A DNA stretch of 64,000 bases from Streptomyces sp. NRRL F-5126 (lineage in GTDB: Bacteria; Actinomycetota; Actinomycetes; Streptomycetales; Streptomycetaceae): positions 390,672 through 454,671 of the forward strand of contig NZ_JOFZ01000008.1 of the NCBI RefSeq assembly GCF_000721265.1. The letters run 5' to 3'. The notes below the pieces were generated by a model that saw only the letters and a list, made by a program, of their open reading frames with translations, did not search any database and was not told where the DNA came from. The position numbers and the translations under genes are program-made. Positions 27,023 to 36,505 of this stretch are shown here, in pieces. How positions within the stretch are numbered: the stretch's first letter is position 1; each line of letters begins with the position of its first letter.

Positions 27023-27404
27023 CTACCGGATCACGAGCGAGGAAGAGCACACGTGCGGCGTCCGCCAGGGCAACGCGTGGGAGCCGTCCGGTGTGAGGTG
27101 ATCATCTGCGCTGACGACACCGAGCGCCGCCAGCCCCTCCAGATCCATGCGGACGGGGCCACCGCAGGCCCGCCGGCCGCGGTTTGCGTCTCCCCTGCAT
27201 GGCCCGGCGGGCGCCGGTTTCGAGGGCGTTGCGCATACGCACGGCAAAGCGTTGGTGCTCCAGGGGCCCGCGCCGGTTCCGGACCACCTTGCGCTCCCAC
27301 AGCTCGATCGCGGCCGCGATGTCCTCGGGAAGTTTCTGGAGTTCGTCCCAGCTCAGGAACTCAGGGAGGTCGGCACCTGGTGTGTCGGGCGGACCTGCTG
27401 ACAT
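27023..27404 (-). pseudogene. Decayed Uma2-family (DUF820) endonuclease gene
   Basis: From the ATG at 27404 the first 70 residues look like a Streptomyces Uma2 protein: FLSWDELQKLPEDIAAAIELWERKVV, RRGPLEHQRFAVRMRNALE. After the AMQGR segment this frame loses similarity, but a second minus-strand frame over 27023-27247 resumes with VRMDLEGL and DHLTPDG, resembling the family's V-DLE-T and DFLTPDF stretches. A frameshift plus loss of the C-terminal catalytic half (no D..E.K core) is the simplest reading. Similar Uma2 genes are mobile and often decayed in Streptomyces. Confidence 0.5.
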
Positions 27405-27454
27405 GCCGCCTCCCGTGCCTGGACACCCTGGGGCTCACGATAGGGGTGCAAGAG

Positions 27455-27484
27455 TGCCCCAATGGGATTCGAACCCGACATCGT
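27455..27484 (-). other. tRNA 3'-end-like scrap (possible old attachment site)
   Basis: On the minus strand this reads as a T-arm and acceptor end: GTCGGGTTCGAATCCCATTG followed by GGGCA. The T-stem has only three good pairs and no upstream tRNA body is present, so it is not a tRNA gene. The surrounding 300 bp (27405-27720) hold no intact gene. Confidence 0.4.
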
Positions 27485-27720
27485 TACCTGCCTGACCCGC
27501 GGAAACGCGCGGAAGTCGGATGAATACCCCTGTTCGGGTCCGCCTGCGTCCTGCTGCATCCTCCTCGATCCGGGTCCGGTGCCGACGTGTCAGCACGGAG
27601 TGGCTGACCTGTGCAGCCGCGAACCCGGGCTCACGGGGGCGACGCCTGGTCTCATGCGGCGGCCGGTGCCTCGTTTGTCGGCCTCTGGACCGGGCCCGCC
27701 GCCTGCGGTCGGGCGCGTCC

Positions 27721-27987
27721 TCATCGGCGGTCGTAGTGGAAGCGGCAGGCCACGACGTGGATGGCATCGTCCTCGTCGATGCGGTACACCAGCCGGTGTT
27801 CGGAGTTGACGCGCCGCGACCAGTACCCGGAGAGGTCGTTCCGCAGCGGCTCGGGCTTGCCGATCCCCTCGTGGCCGTTGCGGTCGATGTCGGCGATGAG
27901 CTGGTTGACCCGTTTCAGCAGCTTGCGGTCGTTCGCCTGCCACCACACGTAGTCGTCCCAGCCATCGTCGAGGAACCGCACCTTCAC
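27721..27987 (-). CDS. yoeB: YoeB-type mRNA interferase toxin (RelE superfamily)
   Basis: An 88-residue ribosome-dependent mRNA-cleaving toxin. Family hallmarks: KVRFLDDGWDDYVWWQANDRKLLKRVNQLI at the N-terminus, GIGKPEPLRNDLSGYWSRRVNSEHRLVY in the core, and the catalytic C-terminus HVVACRFHYDRR (basic Arg, His and Tyr). GTG at 27987 overlaps the antitoxin stop codon in a GTGA arrangement, so toxin translation is coupled to antitoxin translation. Family size is 84-90 residues, so it appears complete. Confidence 0.92.
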   Translation of the reverse strand: MKVRFLDDGWDDYVWWQANDRKLLKRVNQLIADIDRNGHEGIGKPEPLRNDLSGYWSRRVNSEHRLVYRIDEDDAIHVVACRFHYDRR

Positions 27988-28265
27988 GCGGCGCCCTGTC
28001 CGGCCCCGTCGTCGGGGTCGACCAATTCGCGGACCGTGCCGCGGCCCATCCGGTCCTGCTCGACCGACCTGCGCAGGCGCTCGGCCATCGCGGGCGACCG
28101 CAGCAGGTAGTCGGTCTCCTTCAGCGCCTCGTACTCGGCGAGGGAGACGACGACCATGGGCTCGTGGCCGGCGCGGGTGATGACGAGCTCCTCGGCGTCG
28201 TCCTCCACCGCGTCGAGGGCGTCGGCGATACCCGCGCGCAGTTCGGTGACACTCATCGTCTTCAT
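27984..28265 (-). CDS. yefM: YefM/Phd-type antitoxin
   Basis: A 93-residue antitoxin (90 if the ATG at 28256 is used). Phd/YefM fold: MSVTELRAGIADALDAV, DDAEELVITRAGHEPMVVVSLAEYEALKETDYLL, then the toxin-neutralising tail (RRSVEQDRMGRGTVRELVDPDD). It neutralises YoeB and, with it, represses its own promoter. Start at ATG 28265 is favoured because a -10-like TATTCT on the minus strand lies 7 bases upstream, predicting a leaderless mRNA; the two GTAC repeats overlap this promoter. Confidence 0.9.
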   Translation of the reverse strand: MKTMSVTELRAGIADALDAVEDDAEELVITRAGHEPMVVVSLAEYEALKETDYLLRSPAMAERLRRSVEQDRMGRGTVRELVDPDDGAGQGAA

Positions 28266-28284
28266 AACGTACAGAATAACGTAC
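28264..28284 (-). promoter_or_regulatory. Antitoxin promoter/operator with two GTAC-core repeats
   Basis: ATAACGTAC occurs twice in direct orientation (28264-28272 and 28276-28284), so two GTAC cores are spaced 12 bp apart, about one helical turn. YefM-YoeB operators characteristically carry TGTACA-type cores. The minus-strand -10 TATTCT sits between them. Confidence 0.6.
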
Positions 28285-28352
28285 GGTGCCATCGGACGCA
28301 TTTTCCGGCAACCGCCATCGACTCGTCGCGCGAATCCCAGACGTACAGACGT

Positions 28353-29357
28353 TCACGATGATGAAGCGGGCAGGCGGCCGTGGAGCAGGGCGACGCCCAG
28401 CGGGCTCAGGACGTGAACGACCCGTCCGCCGTCGCGTCGGCTGCTGGCCAGACTTGCCGCACGCAGGGCCTTGACGTGCTCGCTCGCCGACGCCGCCGAC
28501 ACGCCGAGTGCGCGCCCCAGTTCGCCGGTGGTGATGCCCTTCTCGCAGGCGGCCAGCACCCGGGCCCGTGTCCGTCCCACCAGTTTGGCCAGGGCGGTCG
28601 GGCGGGAATCGGCCGGTGGCCGGGTGGTCGCCGTCTCATGGCTGATCGGGTACACCAGCACCGGCCGCAGGGCGGGGTCCGCCAGGGCCACGGGTGTCCG
28701 CCAGCAGAAGAACGAGGGCACGAGCCGGATGCCGCGCCCCGCCAGATGCAGGTCGCGTTCCCTCGGGTACCGCATTTCCAGTACGGGCGGCCTCCACGCG
28801 GCCAGCGGGCGCAGCGACTGGAGCAGGGCGTCCACGCCGCCGTCGGCCAGCGTCGTCGCCCGGAACCGGCGGTCCTCGTCCACGCCCGCTGTCGCGTGCA
28901 CCCAGTCCGGTTGGACGACGGTGGCGTGCAGAGCCCTGAACGTGCCGGTCAGTTCGTCCATCCGCTCGGGGTTCCTGGCCGCCAGACCGCGCATCCACGG
29001 TGTGGGGCGACGATCACGCCACAGCCAGCCCAGTTCCCTGCGCAGCCGGTCGGGGGCGGTGCCACGCAGCCCGTCGAGGCCGGCCTCGAGACCGTCGACG
29101 GCTTCGCCCGGCGTGAGGAAGTCGGGGAAGTCACGGGCCGTCGCGGGCGCGAGTGCGGCGAGCAGCCTGCCCGCGGCCGTCAGCTGCCGCTCCGCCAGGT
29201 CGGCCAGGGCCCGCGGGCGCCATTGGCCGAATGCCGGCGGAAGCGGCCCGCTTCCCGCCAGCTGCTGCACGGCGAGGACGGTCTCCCACATCGCGTCCGG
29301 CCCCGGTGCCACGCGCACCTTCCGAAGGTCCTCCCCCGTGAAATGGATCCGCAGCAT
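28353..29357 (-). CDS. ArsR-family (DUF5937-type) transcriptional regulator
   Basis: A 334-residue regulator. The N-terminal 230 residues are a DUF5937-like domain (MLRIHFTGEDLRKVRVAPGPDAMWE, then PTPWMRGLAARNPERMDEL and PPVLEMRYPRERDLHLAGRGIRLVPSFFCW). The C-terminal 75 residues are an ArsR winged helix (VGRTRARVLAACEKGITTGELGRALGVSAASASEHVKALRAASL). Such proteins often sit alone in Streptomyces; ligand unknown. ATG at 29357 has GGGGG upstream and gives the family-typical MLRIHF start. It lies 87 bp upstream of the antitoxin on the same strand. Confidence 0.88.
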   Translation of the reverse strand: MLRIHFTGEDLRKVRVAPGPDAMWETVLAVQQLAGSGPLPPAFGQWRPRALADLAERQLTAAGRLLAALAPATARDFPDFLTPGEAVDGLEAGLDGLRGTAPDRLRRELGWLWRDRRPTPWMRGLAARNPERMDELTGTFRALHATVVQPDWVHATAGVDEDRRFRATTLADGGVDALLQSLRPLAAWRPPVLEMRYPRERDLHLAGRGIRLVPSFFCWRTPVALADPALRPVLVYPISHETATTRPPADSRPTALAKLVGRTRARVLAACEKGITTGELGRALGVSAASASEHVKALRAASLASSRRDGGRVVHVLSPLGVALLHGRLPASSS

Positions 29358-29601
29358 TCCCCCAGTCCCTTCCCCCGTCCGGGACAACTCACCGCAACCG
29401 GCGAGTGGCCTCGGCCATCACGACTCGGTCAACCAACTTTCCTCGTATATAGGCCTGTTGTGTGTACGCGTCAACGACGCCCGGCGTCGCCCGGCGCGCC
29501 GCCACCGGGGTTTCGGCCCATCCCGAAACGCCTTACGCGTCCGCTCCGGCGCCTGCCAGAGTGCGATCCGCCAGCAATTCCGACCACAAGGGGGAAATCG
29601 C

Positions 29602-29976
29602 ATGAGGTTTCGTACGCCTGCCCGACTGGCCTCCGCGGCCGCCGCGGCCGCGCTCTGCCTGACCGGCCTCACCGCCGCGACGGCCGAGGCCTCGACGCCG
29701 GCCGCCGCGTCGTTCACGTGCTACACGGGCGACCTGTGCATCCACTACAAGGACTCCTCGGGCAAGTACCACTGGAAGGCGCTCTACGTCTGCCAGCGCT
29801 GGAACATCCCGGGCGTCGCCACCTGGTTCGACAATTACCAGACCGGCGGGGCGAAGCCGACGTTCTACTACCCCGGCGGCACGACCTGGGTTCCGAGCAC
29901 CAAGACCGGCCGCCCGATGCACTACCCGTACGACAGCCCGAAGAAGACCGCTCCCACCAGCGTGCGCAACTGCTGA
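29602..29976 (+). CDS. Small secreted protein, peptidase-inhibitor I36-like
   Basis: A 124-residue exported protein: signal peptide ([29 protein letters not shown]), then a mature domain with four Cys residues (FTCYTGDLCIHYKDSSGKYH, YVCQRW, VRNC at the very end) and many aromatic residues. The C..G.LC.. pattern resembles the I36 (SMI-like, beta/gamma-crystallin) family of Streptomyces metalloprotease inhibitors, but similarity is partial. AAGGGGGAAA lies 6 bases upstream of the ATG. It is divergent from the ArsR gene across 244 bp, which includes a conspicuous TATATAGG. Confidence 0.75.
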   Translation: MRFRTPARLASAAAAAALCLTGLTAATAEASTPAAASFTCYTGDLCIHYKDSSGKYHWKALYVCQRWNIPGVATWFDNYQTGGAKPTFYYPGGTTWVPSTKTGRPMHYPYDSPKKTAPTSVRNC

Positions 29977-30000
29977 CACCGCTGGCAGGCGAGTGATGTG

Positions 30001-30030
30001 GCGCCCGTGTCCGCTCCAGGGCACGGGCGC
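30001..30030 (+). terminator. Terminator of the small secreted protein gene
   Basis: GCGCCCGTG (30001-30009) pairs with CACGGGCGC (30022-30030) across a 12-base loop and is followed by TTTCGT, 24 bases after the stop codon. Confidence 0.7.
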
Positions 30031-30109
30031 TTTCGTCTGCCGTCCGGCGGCAGCAGCAAAGAGTCCCCGTGACCGGATTCCGCGTCGGTCAGGGGGACTG
30101 TGTGCGCAG

Positions 30110-30182
30110 TGCCCCCAACGGGATTCGAACCCGTGCTACCGCCTTGAAAGGGCGGCGTCCTGGGCCACTAGACGATGAGGGC
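30110..30182 (-). tRNA. tRNA-Glu (TTC)
   Basis: Minus-strand cloverleaf: acceptor GCCCTCA/TGGGGGC (one G-U pair) with discriminator A, anticodon stem CCGCC/GGCGG with loop CTTTCAA (anticodon TTC), T-loop GGGTTCGAATCCC. 73 bases; CCA is not encoded. Confidence 0.93.
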
Positions 30183-30320
30183 TTACGGGCCGTGCCGGGC
30201 GCCATCGGGCGCGACGGGGGACGGGAGCAGCATAGGCGATGCGCTGAGCTATCGCCAAAACGGTTTCGCCTGCTCCCGCGGCCCCTCGCGCCGCATCCCG
30301 GCCCCGGCGACAATGGCCGG

Positions 30321-30671
30321 GTGCTGGAGATGACGCGCGAGGAGTTCGAGGAACTGGTGGCCGAGGCGCTCGACCGCATACCGCCCGAGCTGACCCGGCT
30401 GATGGACAACGTCGCGGTCTTCGTGGAGGACGAACCGCCCTCGTCCGACCGGGAGTTGCTCGGCCTGTACGAGGGGACGCCGCTGACCGAGCGCGGCGAG
30501 TGGTACGCAGGGGTGCTGCCCGATCGCATCACCGTCTACCGGGGCCCGACGCTCCGCTTCTGCGCGACCCGCGCGGACGTGGTCGCGGAGACGGAGGTCA
30601 CCGTGGTGCACGAGATCGCACACCATTTCGGCATCGACGACGCGCGCCTGCACGCGCTCGGGTACGGGTGA
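30321..30671 (+). CDS. Metallopeptidase (zincin-like, HExxH)
   Basis: A 116-residue protein of the minimal MtfA/zincin-like family common in actinobacteria. The sequence MTREEFEELVAEALDRIPPELTR, VAVFVEDEPP, LLGLYEGTPLTERGEWY, PDRITVYRGPTLR leads to the zinc motif HEIAHHFGIDD. Substrate unknown; no signal peptide, so cytoplasmic. GTG at 30321 is used (an ATG three codons later is possible): a -10-like GACAAT lies 6 bases upstream and there is no ribosome site, consistent with a leaderless mRNA. Confidence 0.85.
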   Translation: MLEMTREEFEELVAEALDRIPPELTRLMDNVAVFVEDEPPSSDRELLGLYEGTPLTERGEWYAGVLPDRITVYRGPTLRFCATRADVVAETEVTVVHEIAHHFGIDDARLHALGYG

Positions 30672-30695
30672 CCCTCGCCGCGGGCGTACCCGCGA

Positions 30696-31394
30696 TCACG
30701 ATTCGCCCCGGGGGTGCGCGGGAGCGGCCGGCAATCGGACGGCTGCCCGCGGCAGGAAGAAGCCGACGAGGGGCCCCACGCACAGGGCGATGAGAACGGT
30801 GCCCGCCCCGACGGTGCCGCCCAGGAGCCAGCCCGCGGTGGCGACCGCGACCTCCATCCCGGTACGGACGGCGGCGACGGGCAGCCGGGTGAGCCGCACG
30901 AGCCCGGTCATGATGCCGTCGCGCGGTCCCGACCCGAACTGCGCGCCCAGGTAGAGCGCGTCGAAGAAGGCCAGCGCGAGCAGACCGAGCAGCAGGTAGC
31001 CCGCCCGGCCGAGCGCTCCGTGCGGCTCCGGGAGCACGGCCGCCGTGGCGTCCGCGGTGAAGCCGATGATGCCCACGTTGAGGAGCGTGCCGAGCCCGGG
31101 GAGCTCGCGCAGCGGGATCCACGCGAGGAGCACGAGGACCGAGATCATGTTCGTCGCCCAGCCGAAGGAGATGCCGGTCGCGTGCGACGTGCCCTCGGCG
31201 AGCACGCTCCAGCTCGTCGCCCCGAGCCCGGACCTGACCAGCATCATCACGGCGGCCCCGTACCCCACGAGGCCGGTCAGGAGCTGGAGGATCCGCCGGG
31301 TCGTCCGGCCCGCACGAATCTGGGCGAGGGCGCTCATGCGGGGGAGCACGGGACGGTCGCGGCGAGAGCGTGCGGGGCGAGCGAGAGGTGCCAT
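30696..31394 (-). CDS. YczE/YitT-family integral membrane protein
   Basis: A 232-residue membrane protein with about five hydrophobic segments (LLTGLVGYGAAVMMLV, ATNMISVLVLLAWIPL, GTLLNVGIIGFTADATAAVL, AGYLLLGLLALAFFDALYL, VGAGTVLIALCVGPLVGFFL). The motif GLGATSWSVLAEGTS and GPRDGIMTGL are characteristic of YczE-like proteins. Partner genes of this type are usually divergent from a MocR regulator, as here. Transport role and substrate unproven. Start ATG 31394 or the in-frame ATG 31337. Confidence 0.85.
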   Translation of the reverse strand: MAPLARPARSRRDRPVLPRMSALAQIRAGRTTRRILQLLTGLVGYGAAVMMLVRSGLGATSWSVLAEGTSHATGISFGWATNMISVLVLLAWIPLRELPGLGTLLNVGIIGFTADATAAVLPEPHGALGRAGYLLLGLLALAFFDALYLGAQFGSGPRDGIMTGLVRLTRLPVAAVRTGMEVAVATAGWLLGGTVGAGTVLIALCVGPLVGFFLPRAAVRLPAAPAHPRGES

Positions 31395-31412
31395 GGGGTC
31401 TACCCTGGGGCC

Positions 31413-31455
31413 ATCTGGACCCTGATTCCATAGCCAGATCGGCTACGCTGGTCCG
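31413..31455. promoter_or_regulatory. Divergent mocR/yczE promoter region with inverted repeat
   Basis: ATCTGG (31413-31418) and CCAGAT (31434-31439) form an inverted repeat, and TGGACC/GGTCC another, in the 61-bp gap. TACGCT (31444-31449) is a -10 candidate only 6 bases before the mocR GTG. MocR proteins bind such repeats between themselves and their target. Confidence 0.5.
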
Positions 31456-32847
31456 GTGAAGGTCAGTTCGCACGCGGTCGCCGGCATGCTGGGCAGCTGG
31501 CAGGAGGGCCCCGGGCCGGGGCACCGGCGCCTCTCCGACCGGCTACGGCTGCTGATCCTGGACGGACGCCTCTTCATCGGCGCCGCCCTGCCGAGCGAGC
31601 GGGATCTGGCCACCGTGCTCGGCACCAGCAGGACCACCGTCGGCGCCGCGTACCGCACCCTCGTCGAGCACGGGTACCTCGCCACCCGGCCGCGCGCCAG
31701 GGCCACCGTCCGGCTGCCGGGTGACCCGCCGACCGGACGACGGGCGGCCGAAGGCCCGTCGATCATCGACCTGTCCCTGGCCGCGCCGTCCGCACCCGCC
31801 GAAATCCTCCATGCCGCGTTCGCGACCGCTTTGGAGCAACTGCCACGCCACTTCGAGCGGCACGGCTACGACCGCTACGGCATCAGAGAGCTGCGCGAGG
31901 CGGTCGCCCGCCGGTACGGGCGGCGCGGACTGCCCACCTCGTCCGACCAGATCATGATCACCAATGGCGCGCAGCACGCGCTGGCCCTGCTGGCGCGAGC
32001 CCTCCTGTCACCGCGCGACAGGGTGGTGATCGACCACCCGACCTACCCGCACGCGATCAGGACCTTCCTGGACGTGCGGGCCCGGCCGCTGCCCGTCGCC
32101 ATGACCCCTGCGGGCTGGGACGCCACACAGCTGCGCGAGGCGGCGCGCGCCGCGCGCCTCGCCTACCTGATCCCCGACTTCCACAACCCGACCGGCCTGC
32201 TCATGCCCGCGAGCGTGCGCCGCGAGCTCGTACTCCCCTGTCCCACGATCATCGACGAGACCATGGCCGAGCTGGCTCTGGAGGGGGAGGCACCGGCGCC
32301 CTTCGCCGTCCACATGCCCGACGCGATCAGCGTCGGTTCGGTGTCGAAGAGCATCTGGGGCGGCCTGCGCATCGGCTGGATCCGTGCGACCCCCGCCCTC
32401 CTCGAACGCGTCGAGCAGGTGCGCCCGGCCACCGGCCTCGGCACCCCCGTGGTCGAACAGCTGGCCACCGCGGTCCTGCTCGACGAACGCCCGACCCCGC
32501 GGCGCGAGACCCTGCGGCAGCTGCGGGACCAGCGGGACGCGCTGGCGCGGGCACTCGACGAGCACCTGCCGCATGTCCGCGCGCCGCAGCCGGCCGGCGG
32601 CCTGACGCTGTGGGCCACGTTCCCCGAGCCGATCAGTTCGCGGCTGGCGGCGATCGCCCCCGACCACGGAGTGGCGATCGCGGCCGGACCGCGCTTCGGG
32701 ATCGGCGGCGCGTTCGAACGCAACGTCCGGCTGCCGTACACGCTCCCTCCTGAGCGACTCGCCGAGGCGGTACGCGGACTCGCCCGTGCCGAACGTGCGC
32801 TCACCCGGGGCGCGACCGGCGCGCATCCCCCCGCATCCGTCGCCTGA
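31456..32847 (+). CDS. MocR-type regulator (GntR helix-turn-helix fused to aminotransferase-like domain)
   Basis: A 463-residue fusion. Residues 25-95 are a GntR winged helix (RLSDRLRLLILDGRLFIGAALPSERDLATVLGTSRTTVGAAYRTL). From about 110 follows a fold-type-I aminotransferase domain (YGIRELREAVARRYGRRGL, MITNGAQHALALLARALL, VVIDHPTYPHAIR, IPDFHNPTG) with the presumed PLP lysine in SVGSVSKSIWGGLRIGW. It is a regulator that probably senses a PLP-linked metabolite and controls the divergent yczE gene. No ribosome site before the GTG; leaderless mRNA likely. Confidence 0.92.
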   Translation: MKVSSHAVAGMLGSWQEGPGPGHRRLSDRLRLLILDGRLFIGAALPSERDLATVLGTSRTTVGAAYRTLVEHGYLATRPRARATVRLPGDPPTGRRAAEGPSIIDLSLAAPSAPAEILHAAFATALEQLPRHFERHGYDRYGIRELREAVARRYGRRGLPTSSDQIMITNGAQHALALLARALLSPRDRVVIDHPTYPHAIRTFLDVRARPLPVAMTPAGWDATQLREAARAARLAYLIPDFHNPTGLLMPASVRRELVLPCPTIIDETMAELALEGEAPAPFAVHMPDAISVGSVSKSIWGGLRIGWIRATPALLERVEQVRPATGLGTPVVEQLATAVLLDERPTPRRETLRQLRDQRDALARALDEHLPHVRAPQPAGGLTLWATFPEPISSRLAAIAPDHGVAIAAGPRFGIGGAFERNVRLPYTLPPERLAEAVRGLARAERALTRGATGAHPPASVA

Positions 32848-33049
32848 GCCCCGCCCGGCGCCCGTCCCGGCCGCGTGAGCGGGTGGCGTACGGCGGCGGG
32901 CGCGACGGCGGGCGTACGCGGGCTACGCCGGGGCGTGTCCTGACGGGGCCATGCCCGTTGGACAGGGCGACGTACCGCCCACCGCCCCTCGTGGTCAGAC
33001 CGCGCCCGCGAGGGGCGACCCGCCCCGCTCCCGTCCCGGAGGTGCCCTC

Positions 33050-33784
33050 GTGCGCCAGTCGTCCCCTTCCGCCTCTGCTCCCCGCGGCGCCCCTCGCAGC
33101 GTGCCGGGGCACGGGCGCGTCGCGCGGCGCGTCGCCGTGTGGGTCGCCACGTCGCTGGCCGTGGCCGCGTCCGCGGGCTGCATGAGCGTCGGCGGCGCCG
33201 CCGACGCCCCCGCACCCGGCCACTCCGCGAAGGGGCAGGGTGCCGCGGCGGGGCCCGACGGCCGCGCGGGCTCGCGTGCGGTGCTCGGCGGCGAAGGCGG
33301 AGGGGGAGGAACGGGCCACGGAGCGTCGGACGGCGCGGACAAGGGCAAGGGCGGCAAGGGCAAGGACGGCAAGGACGCCAAGGGGAAGGGCGCGAAGGAC
33401 GCCGGGGGCGCCTCGGCCGATCCGTCCGCGGCCGGTGGTCCGACGCCCGTGGTCACGGCCGGGGGCCACCACCACCGCCCACGCCACCACGGCGGCGGCG
33501 CGGCCGGCGGGCAGGCGGGCGGCGGTTCTGGCGGTTCTGGCGGCCCTGCCGGGCCGCCAGGTGGTCAGCCAGCGAGCGACCCGCCCGCGCCGACGGACGG
33601 CCCGCCCGCCGGGGGCTCCGGTGGTGGGACGGGCGGGGACACGGGAGGTGGCGACCCGTCAGGCAGTGCGGCGCCGCCCTCGGCCTCGCCCGCGGCCGAC
33701 GTGCGGACGACGGCACTGGCGCCGGGCGACGGCGTGGGGATGCGCAAGGAGCCTTCCGCGTCACCGCAGTTGGGGCCCGCGTGA
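33050..33784 (+). CDS. Low-complexity Gly/Lys/Pro-rich lipoprotein
   Basis: A 244-residue predicted lipoprotein. GTG at 33050 with GGAGG 7 bases upstream. A twin-Arg-rich n-region (GRVARR), a hydrophobic core (VAVWVATSLAVAASAGC) and lipobox ASAGC. The rest is disordered: Gly/Ala-rich, then a Lys-Gly-Asp block (KGKGGKGKDGKDAKGKG), a His cluster (GGHHHRPRHHGGG) and a Gly/Pro tail. No folded domain is visible up to the last 30 residues (VRTTALAPGDGVGMRKEPS), which may be a short SH3-like or truncated module. Function unknown; a cell-wall-associated polyelectrolyte or metal-binding tail is speculation. Confidence 0.65.
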   Translation: MRQSSPSASAPRGAPRSVPGHGRVARRVAVWVATSLAVAASAGCMSVGGAADAPAPGHSAKGQGAAAGPDGRAGSRAVLGGEGGGGGTGHGASDGADKGKGGKGKDGKDAKGKGAKDAGGASADPSAAGGPTPVVTAGGHHHRPRHHGGGAAGGQAGGGSGGSGGPAGPPGGQPASDPPAPTDGPPAGGSGGGTGGDTGGGDPSGSAAPPSASPAADVRTTALAPGDGVGMRKEPSASPQLGPA

Positions 33785-33867
33785 CGCGCGCGGCACCCGA
33801 GTCGTCGGGGAAGCCGGGCGTGGAAGGGCGGGTGGGCGTGGTGTGAGCGGCGTCTCCCGGAACCGAT

Positions 33868-34050
33868 TTGCCTCAGGTGCCGGGGGCTGCGTATGGTAGT
33901 AGATCGTTTGATCATTTCCCCGGCGCCGAAAAGGAAGAGCGCCGTGTGGCGCGTACTCTCCCTTACCGTGGCTGACCGCATTGAGGCGGTCGATAGGTGA
34001 AACACGGAGTTTGGGCGCGTGCCGAGACTCCGGAAGGTTTCGCATTTCGC
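33868..34050 (+). promoter_or_regulatory. Promoter and structured leader of the DEAD-box helicase gene
   Basis: -35 TTGCCT (33868-33873), 18-base spacer, -10 TATGGT (33892-33897). The implied leader of roughly 145 bases contains two hairpins: GCGCC/GGCGC (33939-33952) and GACCGC/GCGGTC (33974-33991). Long structured leaders are known for cold-inducible helicase mRNAs. Confidence 0.5.
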
Positions 34051-36162
<2,112 letters not shown>

Positions 36163-36195
36163 CGCGGTGACGACTGACGCGGTACCGGCTTGACG

Positions 36196-36232
36196 GCGGG
36201 CCCGCTCCACCTTCGCGGTGGGGCGGGCCCGC
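36196..36232 (+). terminator. Terminator of the DEAD-box helicase gene
   Basis: 16-bp stem (36196-36211 with 36217-36232, one G-U pair) around loop TTCGC, 34 bases after the stop codon. Confidence 0.85.
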
Positions 36233-36283
36233 TGCCGTCGAAGCCGCAACGGCCCGCCGGACTATGCTCGGTGTGCCGTACAG

Positions 36284-36356
36284 GGGCCGTTAGCTCAATT
36301 GGCAGAGCTCCGGACTTTTAATCCGTTGGTTGTGGGTTCGAGTCCCACACGGCCCA
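36284..36356 (+). tRNA. tRNA-Lys (TTT)
   Basis: Acceptor GGGCCGT/ACGGCCC with discriminator A, anticodon loop CTTTTAA (TTT), T-loop GGGTTCGAGTCCC. 73 bases; CCA is not encoded. The anticodon stem and T-arm match the second tRNA-Lys at 41347 nearly base for base. Confidence 0.92.
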
Positions 36357-36436
36357 CCTCTCCTCGCCCCTCTCTTTGCCTCGCCGGCTCCTCGCCTCGC
36401 GCTGCCTCCTGCCCATGCCCTGCTCGTATCACGAAA

Positions 36437-36490
36437 CGGCAATGATTTTCATATCCGCACGAGGGTGCCTGGTATTGAAAGTCGTTTTCA
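36437..36490 (+). promoter_or_regulatory. Two Zur-box-like sites before the metal ABC transporter operon
   Basis: TGAAAGTCGTTTTCA (36476-36490) is a good 15-bp Zur-type palindrome (TGAAA...TTTCA). CGGCAATGATTTTCA (36437-36451) matches the second half of the same consensus. The proximal box sits just before the -10-like TAGCGT (36493-36498), which is 7 bases from the ATG, so binding would block transcription when zinc is plentiful. Confidence 0.75.
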
Positions 36491-36505
36491 TTTAGCGTTG
36501 CGGTC

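Noticed and set aside
27023..27404. Intact Uma2 gene
   Set aside because: Similarity shifts frame after about 70 residues and the catalytic half is missing, so it was called a pseudogene.
24868..29400. Integrated phage or conjugative element
   Set aside because: No integrase, replication or transfer genes remain; only pseudogenes, a TA pair and a tRNA-like scrap hint at an old element.
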